Origin: Gaeumannomyces sp. JS-464
Lineage: Eukaryota > Ascomycota > Sordariomycetes > Magnaporthales > Magnaporthaceae
Direction of reading: 5' to 3'
DNA: 64,000 nt
Assembly: GCA_002197995.1 (NCBI GenBank)
Contig: NGZR01000001.1
Coordinates: forward strand, 2,356,001 to 2,420,000
Shown here: piece by piece, positions 56,324-64,000 of the stretch
Layout: every line of letters begins with the position of its first letter
How positions within the stretch are numbered: position 1 is the stretch's first letter
Translations under genes and position numbers: made by a program
The notes under the pieces: generated by a model
Told to the model about the DNA's origin: nothing
Database searches by the model: none
Seen by the model: only the letters and a program-made list of their open reading frames with translations

Positions 56324-58099
56324 TTGTCCAGGACTGCCCCGGAAAACTCCGTGCGGTTCCAGGAAAACGACGGCGTCGACAACAACCCTCTACCTATCAC
56401 TGGGGATGGGGTCACCATCTACGGCAATACATCGTCTGGATTGCCTCCTACCAGTTCAAGCTGGTCTGGAAAGCCCTTTCCGGAAAAGGTGATCAGAACC
56501 ATGCCCTTTTCAAGGCTTTCGCCCTGCGATGCTACACCTCTTACATGCAACGCATGGAGAATGTCGGACCACGAGACCGTCCTACCGAGGCGACGATAGA
56601 AGAGATACGGTCCCGGCACAACACCCGCCTCAACACGGCCAAAAATCGCCGCCTCTTCGAAGATGTCACGATACTACGCGAACAGCTTGTTAGCGCCAAC
56701 AACTCAGCTTTTGGTGCTATTTATAAAGCCATAGACCTAGATCTGGCAATTTGTTTGTCGTCAAGAAGGTTCAACCAACTCAAGGCCGACACTCCGCAAC
56801 AAAAAGACGCTCACCGGGCGGTTTTACATCGGGAAATCAAGCCGCTAGAAATCTGGATCGCGTCAGTCGTTTTTTCTTCCCTTCTCCCATCTTTTACGCC
56901 TGCAATAGTTGCTTCAGTCTCTCACGCCTTCCCCTCCTTTCGATCTGCGCCTTTGCTTCACATCTCATCCACGCGAGACACTAACCAGTGGAGATAGGAC
57001 CACACCATCGAACACCTCGGCTGCAACGCCTTCGAAAGCGGCGCTCCTGAGATTTTCATGCCCCTCCGCGATGGCCTCTTAAGCTCTCTCGCGAGATCGC
57101 TCTCCAGTCGCGAAGTGAGAGGCACAGTGTGCGAAGTGGTGGCTGGGCAAATACTCGGCGCCCTGGATTACCTGGACTGCGAAAAGACCGTCCACCACGA
57201 CATCAAACCAGACAACATCCTGTACATGCGCTTGCCTGGGGATCACCAATATTTCTTCCAGCTCGCCGACTTCGGACTCCCAGTACCGGTCTCTCGCGCA
57301 GACCTTGGAAACTGGAACCCTTGCTTACATTGCCCCAGAGCTTGTACCACACTGGTCCAGAATTCAGGCCGCCCAAAGCTTCAAGCTTGATATCTGGAGC
57401 CTCGTGGCAACATTTCGGAAACTATCCGCCACCTAATGAGGCTCTCCCCAGCCTCAATCACGCAGTCGCGGTTCCCTTTCTCCAACCGACTGTGGTAGCC
57501 AAGGCCAAAAGCAACCCACTGATGGTGCAGATGGCGCAGCTGTTGGTCGAGTTCTTCGGCGGTAGGGGCCTCGTTTCGAAGTCGTCACAAGTCCCACCGC
57601 TTCAGCCTCTGACCCCCGAGGTCGAGCCGGTCGTCGAGACCAAGGCAATCGCCACGCCCATTCTCAGGGCTCCTCCCAAGCAGCGCCTGCCGTTCGCGGC
57701 AGCCGCGGGTCCAGGCGGCGTCGTCGGTCCGCTCGCCGAACGAGGCCAATTTGGTCGCCGCCGCCCGCTCCTGATGAGGGGCCGCGCCGCGCCGCGCCCC
57801 AGCCGGTGACGTGGGACAGGTCCAAAGAAGGGCCCGTTGGACGACGCAACATCATGAACCGCGTCCAGAAGCCTGAGCCGAGTCGCGCCGCCCAGAGGGA
57901 TGGTTTTTCAAAGCGCTGGGCCGAGCTCGGAACCAAGAAACCGGAGGCCGTCGTCGGCGCGCTGCACAGGGCAGCGAAGCAACCAGCCCTGCTTCGTGGT
58001 GTCGGCACTCCTCTTGCCTCCCTCCCGGAACAACGGGACGCCCTAGGTGAGCCCAGCTTTGTGGTTCCGGGTGCGTTTCCCGGCACCCGAAGTAGATAG
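56324..58099 (+). pseudogene. Divergent Ser/Thr protein kinase, frameshifted
   Basis: The N part contains YIVWIASYQFKLVWKAL and TILREQLVSANNSAFGAIYK, a Gly-loop variant. GNLFVVKKVQ in the next frame supplies the ATP-binding Lys. HREIKPLEI follows (alpha-C region). A likely intron ends before 57000 (CTAAC then CAG/TAG). MPLRDGLLSS and VVAGQILGALDYLDCEKTVH lead to the catalytic loop HHDIKPDN (HRD Arg changed to His) and LADFGL. After another frame change QTLETGTLAYIAPELV and KLDIWSLVATF (APE and DxW motifs) are intact. A basic Pro-rich tail ends at 58099. ATP Lys, loop Asp, DFG and APE are all readable, but three or more single-base frameshifts kill it. It belongs to the fungal accessory kinases with a degenerate N-terminal module. 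Confidence 0.75.
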
Positions 58100-59588
58100 G
58101 TCGCTTCATTTACGGGCACCTTCAAAGCGCACGAGGGCCGGCGCACGGCAGCGTGGGTCTTCCTCGCATAGCTCAAAGCCATGTATGTGCCCGCATCACG
58201 GGAGGTAAATGGATCGGGAATCCATGTAGTGTATTGATACAAAGGACGGGTATACCGGGTAAGGGGTACATGAGGTTAGGGTTTGGGAATTCTGGGAGAC
58301 CGCCAAGAGGATATCGGTGTTGTCGGAGTCGAGTTGGGTAGGTTTTGACTAGATTTTCTGTTTTTATTTCTACCTCCAACCGGTATGCTGCCCTCTTGAA
58401 GCTGGCCCGAAATTTGCATGCGTGCCCGATAGTGATTTTCTCCCTTTCTCCCGTTTCGTGCCCCTGAGACAGCCGGTCGGCAAGAAAGTAGGACCAGTTA
58501 ATGCCGGAGGGCAATGTGCAGGAACAGTGATCAGCGTTCAAAACAAAACACGAAGAGACGAAAAAAAAACGCGCCACAAGTTCACCAGTACTCGAACCAG
58601 GACAACCGATCCGAGGTGCGCAGCCTCATGAGCCTCGCCCGAGGGAGGGGGAGCTTGGCCCAGTCAATGCTCCTACCCGCTCGACCATCAGGGCTCTCTG
58701 CTAGGAAGGAGTCTGGCGCGCTTGCTGGCAGGAGGTCCCCCGTGTGGGTATACAAAGGAACGCGAGGCAAGCGCTGGTGGTTATGGAACCGGAAGGTGCG
58801 AGCAGGCATCCAAGGCGTGGGCTGCCAGACCGTGCGGGTGGCTGGACTGAGGCCATCTGGCCTTCCAGAACCCAACATGAATGAGCCGCCAGGCTCGCTA
58901 GAGATGGTGACACGATTCTCGATAGGCCGTGGATGGACATCCTCTCTGCTCATCATGGCGCCGTGCCCTTCTTACCTCCCCTGCGCGAGGGTGCGGACCG
59001 CTTAGAGACACGAGTCTAACCGGCAGAAATCTGATGCGTTCTCCGTCACCAGTGAGGCGGGCGCCCTATCACAAATAAGTTTAGAACGCGTGCTAGATAT
59101 ATGTGGATGCTTGGAGGTGGCGGCCCGGTTCATTCGTCCCTGGCACGGATGCGTGATGGCGTGGGAGAACTACACAAGTACGTAAAGCAGACATGCCGCC
59201 AGTCAGGTAGACGGCAGGGAGACCACAAGTAACGACGAGCAAGCCAGAGGAGCCCAAGAGGGATGGTCAGGATCATCATTATTCGATCGATACATATACT
59301 TTCGTTTATAAAGCCTACGACATGCCAGCTTCATGTACTGCTGGACCAGATTTGGCGGAGAGGAGAGAGAGAAAAAGAAAAAAAAAAGAAAAAAAAAAGG
59401 AAGGAAAAAAAAACCAAACTATAAAAGAAAACGTCAAGTCGTCAAAAAACAAACCGTAAAAAGTAGACCAATGTGTGCCAACCGCAATCCCGAAGCTCAA
59501 ACATGTGTACTGAACGACTCCAAGGAAAGCCCGAAACCGAAAACCAAACACCTCTCAGACACAAAAGCAGAAAAGGAAAAGAGGCATC
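58100..59588. other. Intergenic stretch with no supported protein gene
   Basis: Unmutated, mixed composition. The ORFs at 58173-58577 and 58514-59005 are overlapping frames on both strands without domains. 59360-59420 is an A/G-rich low-complexity tract. A Pol III-like arrangement is noted separately at 58561-58690. Confidence 0.4.
58561..58690 (-). ncRNA. Possible Pol III unit (A-box, B-box, T9)
   Basis: On the minus strand, TGGTCGAGCGGGTAGGAGC (58687-58669) resembles a tRNA A-box. GGTTCGAGTAC (58598-58588) resembles a B-box. A run of nine T (58569-58561) follows 18 bases later. Acceptor and T stems do not pair, so it is not an ordinary tRNA. A tRNA-derived SINE, another small RNA or coincidence are all possible. 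Confidence 0.25.
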
Positions 59589-61175
59589 CTAAAAGGGAGC
59601 ATGCAGCACCTGTCGGTCCGGCGCCAGCAGCACAGGGTTAAGCCCCGTGTTGCCCCACTGCTCTTCAAAGGGCGGCAGCAGCGGCGGCAGCTTGGTGCCC
59701 TCCTCAAACCCCCACGCCAGCGACCCGGTGGCCCCCTGTTGCTGCTGCTGCTGCTGCTGCTGAGCGGCCACCGCCACCGACTCCTGCTGCTGGTCCTGCT
59801 GCATGCTCACCTCGTTCCGGAGCGGCGACGCGGTGGCCGGGCGGGAGGGAGGGAGCATGAGCTGGCACAGGCGGTGCTGGCGCGCCTGCTCGTCCTGCTC
59901 GGACCCGGCCGCCGCGGCCGCGTGGGCAAAGTGCGACTCGAGCTGCTGCCGGCGCTGGGCCGTGGACCCGCCGTACGCGTAGCGGAACTTGAGCATGTCG
60001 GCCTTGCTGTTGCTGTGCCTGGGCCTGTCGCCGGCGGGCTTGGGCGCGCGGGCCGGCCGGGCCGGGCAGGTTGGCGGGTCGGCCACCGTGGGTGTCACGG
60101 CGGCGATGGGCGGGCCCGTGGCGGTGGTGGTGGTGGTTGGGGTGGCGGGGAGAGGCCGGCGTTGGTGCTTCTGCGGCGGGGGAGGTGGCGACGAGGCGTT
60201 GAACCAGCCTGGAGGGGAGGAGCGTGTCCACTCCTTCCAGGCGTCGTCCGAGGCGCTGCCGCCGCCGCTCTTGCCCTTCTCGACGGCAGGGGCAGGGGCA
60301 GCAGGGGCGACCTTCCGGACGTTGGGCGAGCCGGGCGGGCTGGCGGACGGGGCCGTGTTGATGGACTCCGCGTACAGCACCTTGTCGCGCTCGAGGATGT
60401 CGTACAGGCGGTTCTTCTCGCGCGAGTAGTGGTCGCGCTCGGCGACGGCGTGCGTCAGCCAGGCGAGCGCGTTGGCGAGCTGCTGGCGGTGCAGCTCGAT
60501 CTTGCGGTGCAGCTCCTCCTCGACCGTGGCGGCCGACGCCGCCGCCGCCTTGGCGCGCCGGTCCCGCGTGGAGTGCGCCGTCACGGCGCGCCGGCGCTTG
60601 CCGCCCGAGCTCGCCGGCGCTTCGGGGCTGGGCGGGCTGCTGCCGCTGCTCTCGGCGGCGTGCTTGTCGGGCTCGATGAACGGGGAGCCCTCCCCGGGCG
60701 GCTTGATCATGACCTCGAGGCTCGTGACGCGGGCGGCGCCGCCGTTTTCGAGGAACTCGGTGAGCTTTGTGGTGGGCGATTCCGGGTCGACCCGTGGCCG
60801 GGGAGGCACCATGCGGAGGACCTGCTTGGCCTTGGCCGCCATCGTTTCGGCAAGATTGGGCGGGATGTAGCCTGCGGCGGCGGGCCCTGCCCCATGGAGG
60901 CCGTGACGAAGCCGATGCCGGGCAGCGGCCTGCCCTGCTGGGGGGAGGACCCGAGCTCGACTTGATGCTGCTCCGGGATCGGCTCCAGCCTGCCAGAGGG
61001 ACCCGGGCCGGGCGGACAGGACGTGAAGGGGGTTCGCCGCCCTGGACGACCCCGGGCGGCGTTTGCATTGGCACGAACCCATGTTTTGGAGTGAGGCCAG
61101 CAAAGGTTGGCCGTGATAATAGATGAAGGGCAGAGTCTGATCTGGATCGATCGGAAAGCAGTGTAACAGAGACAA
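59589..61175 (-). CDS. Ser/Pro-rich coiled-coil protein with polyQ tract, unknown function
   Basis: Frame of up to 528 codons; the part from about residue 105 (GYIPPNLAETMAAKAKQVLR) is convincingly coding. It contains TKLTEFLENGGAARVTSLEV, a basic Ser/Thr patch (SSGGKRRRAVTAHSTRDRRA, possible nuclear signal), and a helical coiled-coil core (TVEEELHRKIELHRQQLANA, ERDHYSREKNRLYDILERDK). Long Pro/Thr/Ala disorder follows, then MLKFRYAYGGSTAQRRQQLE and a CAG-encoded Gln run near the end. The 5' end is uncertain: upstream of residue 105 another frame (LEPIPEQHQVELGSSPQQGR) looks better, implying an unplaced intron, a frameshift or a later start. Intact and without RIP signs, unlike its neighbours. 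The core recalls bZIP/coiled-coil scaffolds, but no family is certain. The 454-aa plus-strand ORF is its shadow. Confidence 0.6.
   Translation of the reverse strand: MSLLHCFPIDPDQTLPFIYYHGQPLLASLQNMGSCQCKRRPGSSRAANPLHVLSARPGSLWQAGADPGAASSRARVLPPAGQAAARHRLRHGLHGAGPAAAGYIPPNLAETMAAKAKQVLRMVPPRPRVDPESPTTKLTEFLENGGAARVTSLEVMIKPPGEGSPFIEPDKHAAESSGSSPPSPEAPASSGGKRRRAVTAHSTRDRRAKAAAASAATVEEELHRKIELHRQQLANALAWLTHAVAERDHYSREKNRLYDILERDKVLYAESINTAPSASPPGSPNVRKVAPAAPAPAVEKGKSGGGSASDDAWKEWTRSSPPGWFNASSPPPPPQKHQRRPLPATPTTTTTATGPPIAAVTPTVADPPTCPARPARAPKPAGDRPRHSNSKADMLKFRYAYGGSTAQRRQQLESHFAHAAAAAGSEQDEQARQHRLCQLMLPPSRPATASPLRNEVSMQQDQQQESVAVAAQQQQQQQQQGATGSLAWGFEEGTKLPPLLPPFEEQWGNTGLNPVLLAPDRQVLHAPF
59738..59763. 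repeat. CTG/CAG trinucleotide run
   Basis: About eight consecutive CTG units on plus, encoding a Gln tract in the minus-strand protein; a second short CTG run follows at 59783-59802. Confidence 0.9.
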
Positions 61176-62932
61176 GATGACGAGGAGGGATGGGATGCCT
61201 GCGGGAGGAGAAGGGGACAGCGAGACGGGGACCCAGTCAGTGGCCTTCTCATTATATAGCGCTCATGGCTGAAGGGGCTGATCTAATAATTGCTAGATCT
61301 ATCAGCAAAAAAAAAAAGAGAGAGAGAGACACAATAGCTTGAGACGCGGACGAGGAAGCCGTCCAAAAGCCACTCCAGCCCCTTATTGGCCGCCCACTCA
61401 CCCACCAACTGCTCGTCAGCCTGTTTTGGGAATATCGCAGAGGGAGGAGGCTTAGCCTGCCGTGCTAGTCGTCGCCTCTCACCGTGAGGGGCCATCGCCT
61501 GCACGTCCTGCCAATCAGAAGGAATACCGGAGATTGGGAACCAACAGGGAGCCCTGGGGAGGGTGGTAGGCAGGCAGTCCGGAGCCCCGGGGACCACGAC
61601 CCGGATTCCGCAGCTGCGGGACGCAGGATGCGCTGGGCTACCCTTTTCTAGCCGGCGAGTAAACTAGGCGAGGTGCATTGTCCACCCCACACACCCAGGT
61701 GTCTCCCGGTTGCCAGGTTCGTAGCTTTTTTTTCCAACACCTCGCGATACTACGGTGCTACCCAACTTACGATACTACCCCCTCACCACACACCCCCCAG
61801 CCCCGAGCAACCTTGGCCTTCACCGTATGTGCGCTGATCGCTTCTGGCTGCGTAAAGGTGTGTTACACAAAAACACACAATGTTTCTAGGAGGAGACCCC
61901 GGCATCATCGCAGCCGCGCCGACCAGGGAGGGGGGATTCTTGTCTCTGGGCGGTGCAGCTGGCATCGCCGCCCAACACAAAACTCCGCGGGCGGTGGTGG
62001 AAACAAAGAGAAGGAGGGAGAGAGAAAAGAAACAAAGGCGCTCAGCTTCCTCCGGATCGTCGACCGTCGGGACCGCCATGCCAACCCTCCTTGCGCACGG
62101 ATACTGTCTCAATCGGTCATTACCCATCGCCGCAAAGCAAGACAAGCCTGGCCGGCAAGGGAGAGGGGAAAAAAGAAAAATCGCCATCCTTCCGCGATGG
62201 CAAAGTGCGAGGGCCCAAGCGCTTTTTGTGGCGTTCTTGGAGGCGTCGCGGGGCTGCGTTTGGTCCGGGCCCGCGTATGATTCGTCGGGGCTGGGCTTGG
62301 TGGTGATGTGATGGACTTGTCTCGCTCTATTTGGTCCCTCTTCGCTCTCCCTTGGGTCGATAGTCGGCCCCAGCTGGCGTCGTGCAGGTGGGCTTTTTTC
62401 CTTCTTTTCGTACGACGGTAATAGCGGGACGCCGGCATTGCTCCCAGTGGCTCGAAATGACCTCCTGCATGATGCGTATTGCTTGACCTTGCCTTTTTTT
62501 TTTTTTTTCTTGCGCCTTTTGAGACAGGAGGTTGCTTACGCGGAGGTTTGTGGCCGCCGCCCTCATCTGACGTCCTCCAGCCGTCCGCACCCCGGTAGAC
62601 AAGTGTTGCGTCGGCTGCGGGACATGTGTGTGGCATGGATTGGCAGGTGGAGGGCCTGCTGACCGGTCGATGGATTCAAACAGGTAGCTACCTACACGGT
62701 AAAGCCCAACGCCCCATGGAGGTGGGCGGGGAGGTGGGCAAGTGGAAATGGGAAAGAGTTCCATGCCGAAAAGCCCGAGGCGGCGGGCCGCGATCCACAC
62801 GGGGCTTTTCGGGCAAGGACCGAGCCAATATTAGCACCAACGGAATATTCGCTGGGGGATCCAAATAGGCGGGTCGCGGAATATTAGGATAGCGTGGGAG
62901 AGGGGGCAAACGGCTCAGAAGAAAGAAAGAAA
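61176..62932. other. Probable promoter and intergenic region, no supported gene
   Basis: 61250-61260 has TTATATAG upstream of the minus-strand gene starting at or below 61175, a plausible TATA element. AAAAAAAAAAGAGAGAGAGAG at 61305-61325 and a T-run at 62489-62505 are low-complexity. Overlapping ORFs at 61678-62311 and 62109-62800 on both strands show no domain. A small gene here cannot be excluded. Confidence 0.4.
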
Positions 62933-63478
62933 TCAAAAGCAAAGAAGACAAAAGCATGCCAATCCCAACACGGCAACGACGAATGCGAGCCGCGACGGAA
63001 GGAGAGGCGGTAATAATGCGACTACCAAAAGACGCGGGATGGAACCGGGCGGGCTTTTTGCTCCGACACTTTTCTCCCACGACCATGGGCCGTAGCCCAG
63101 CGGCAGACACAGAACCGGTTCCTTGTAGGTGATGCACGGTGACGTCTGCGTCTTGAGGCTGGGGCCGCGGAGGGCAGCTTTTGCGTCCTTCAGTGCTCCC
63201 GCGACCGCGCCGACGATTTCGGCCGGCGGGCATGTTGGGATGGGGATGCCCTTTGGGCCTGACTTTTTGGGGCCGTGCTTGTCCTTCTGCGACTTCTTTC
63301 TGGAGCTGCGGGCGAGGGCGACGGCGCCCTTCGCGACGATGCGGGACGGCACGGTCGCCGGCTCGACCGACCGAGGAGGATGCGTGCCGACTGCCGCGGT
63401 CTCGACAGGGATGGCCAAAGCCAGGGCCAGGGCCAGGGCCGGAGAGAGGATGGCAAGGATGCGTGCGAAGGAGCGCAT
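62933..63478 (-). CDS. Putative small secreted protein (four-cysteine core)
   Basis: ATG at 63478 opens a textbook signal peptide, MRSFARILAILSPALALALA followed by LAIPVETAAV, with cleavage likely after an Ala near residue 29. The mature part starts Thr/Pro-rich, has a Lys/Arg-rich stretch (SRKKSQKDKHGPKKSGPKG) and then a compact segment with Cys at TCPPAEIVGAV, SPCITYKEPVLCLPLGYG. The last 35 residues are very hydrophobic (LLVVALLPPLL...LGLACFCLLCF); this could be a GPI-type tail, or read-through of an unspliced intron after PLGYGPWSWEK. A dibasic/Lys-rich motif after the signal might be a processing site. Effector-like secreted protein is a reasonable guess, not proven. The sequence is intact with good codon quality. 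Confidence 0.6.
   Translation of the reverse strand: MRSFARILAILSPALALALALAIPVETAAVGTHPPRSVEPATVPSRIVAKGAVALARSSRKKSQKDKHGPKKSGPKGIPIPTCPPAEIVGAVAGALKDAKAALRGPSLKTQTSPCITYKEPVLCLPLGYGPWSWEKSVGAKSPPGSIPRLLVVALLPPLLPSRLAFVVAVLGLACFCLLCF
63415..63440. repeat. CCAGGG hexamer repeat in signal-peptide codons
   Basis: About four imperfect CCAGGG units on plus encode the Leu-Ala repeats of the signal peptide of the 63478 minus gene, so its hydrophobic core length could vary by slippage. Confidence 0.8.
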
Positions 63479-64000
63479 TCTCGGGGGATTTCAGCCCGGA
63501 GATGAGATGGGTGCCCAGGGCGGGACGACTGGAGGGCGATGGTCCATTGCGCCAAGACTGTCAACGGCGATCGCTGGGGTTGTTGTTATACGTTGAAGTT
63601 AGAAGGCCTCCAAGGCTGTGATTGAATCAAAGTCATCGACGTAGTGGTTCGGGTTCAGTTTAGCCACATCACGTCCGCCGCAAAGCGAGCTTCCAGACGG
63701 TGTGGAAACCCAAAATAGAAGGTGCATCCAGCGCGAGGTTGCGTCGCTCAGCACTGCACAGCGAGGTGACTTCAGCCGCACGTGCCACCTAGCCCGCGCA
63801 GGCGCTCACCCAAATCTGAACCTCGCACCGTCGTTTTGAGGGCACGACGAAATGAACCAACGACAAGAAACAAGAAAAACTCCATCGATTCGATGCTACG
63901 AGAACCAGAAACAGCGCGCCAAAACAACGAGCGACACCGCCAAGCGCCACTTGCGATAGCGCAGAAGCAGCCCTGGCGACAGGACGCCGCCGCCGCCATG
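63479..64000. other. Window edge, possible gene starts
   Basis: Upstream region of the secreted-protein gene. The last bases GCCGCCGCCATG form a strong Kozak-like start on plus at 63998-64000, while the overlapping CAT (63997-63999) opens a 75-codon minus frame to 63772 with no domain. Which, if either, is real cannot be judged from here. Confidence 0.35.

Noticed and set aside
58561..58690. Ordinary intron-containing tRNA
   Set aside because: Neither the acceptor stem nor the T stem pairs; only box-like motifs and a T-run are present.
59601..60965. 454-codon plus-strand ORF
   Set aside because: Arg/Gly/Leu-rich shadow in GC-rich DNA opposite the polyQ/coiled-coil gene, which has plausible composition and helical heptads.
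61082..61175. N-myristoylation/palmitoylation start MGSCQCKRR for the 59589 gene
   Set aside because: Attractive motif, but the reading frame immediately downstream is poor and a different frame looks coding, so this Met is probably not used.

Overview
The window comes from a filamentous ascomycete (Pezizomycotina, probably Sordariomycetes-like). Its genes have very short GT-AG introns (48-55 nt where I could place them) with CTAAC/CTGAC-type branch sites. It carries fungal-specific families (DUF3435 tyrosine recombinases, a DUF3716-like cysteine motif, a divergent protein kinase). Long AT-rich tracts are littered with TAA/TAG and C-to-T / G-to-A differences between repeat copies, which is the footprint of repeat-induced point mutation (RIP). 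There is no rRNA, no CRISPR array and no bacterial-type operon.

Layout. 1-2160: 5' part of a Tad-like LINE on the minus strand, cut by the window edge. 2380-3882 and about 11220-13720: two minus-strand, RIP-riddled DUF3435 genes, the family that includes Starship captain recombinases; the second ends in C2H2-finger-like remnants. 4063-9460, 18493-23892 and 26622-32025: three full-length copies of one 5.4-kb Copia element (minus, plus, minus), each with 170-bp-class LTRs and its own 5-bp target duplication. 13.84-18.49 kb: a GC-richer island with a broken multi-pass membrane protein gene. 25118-25528: a 411-bp foldback (MITE-like) element. 32203-34823: a 5'-truncated LINE. 35548-49108: a full-length copy of the same LINE split by a 7285-bp chromodomain Gypsy element (36376-43660) with 447-bp LTRs.

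49.1-64.0 kb is GC-richer and gene-bearing: a two-exon Pro-rich protein, two small membrane/coiled-coil proteins, a zinc-ribbon-like protein with a DUF3716-like motif, a protein kinase, a long coiled-coil/polyQ protein and a small secreted protein. Most genes between 49.7 and 58.1 kb are broken. The breaks are single-base frameshifts and stop codons explained by C-to-T changes, mostly CAG/CAA to TAG/TAA, as expected of light RIP on duplicated accessory genes.

The genes do not form a pathway that I can name. The coherent story is a subtelomere- or accessory-like compartment: a DUF3435 recombinase-bearing segment invaded by Copia, LINE and Gypsy elements, silenced by RIP, next to a decaying island of lineage-specific genes that includes a kinase and a DUF3716-like gene side by side.
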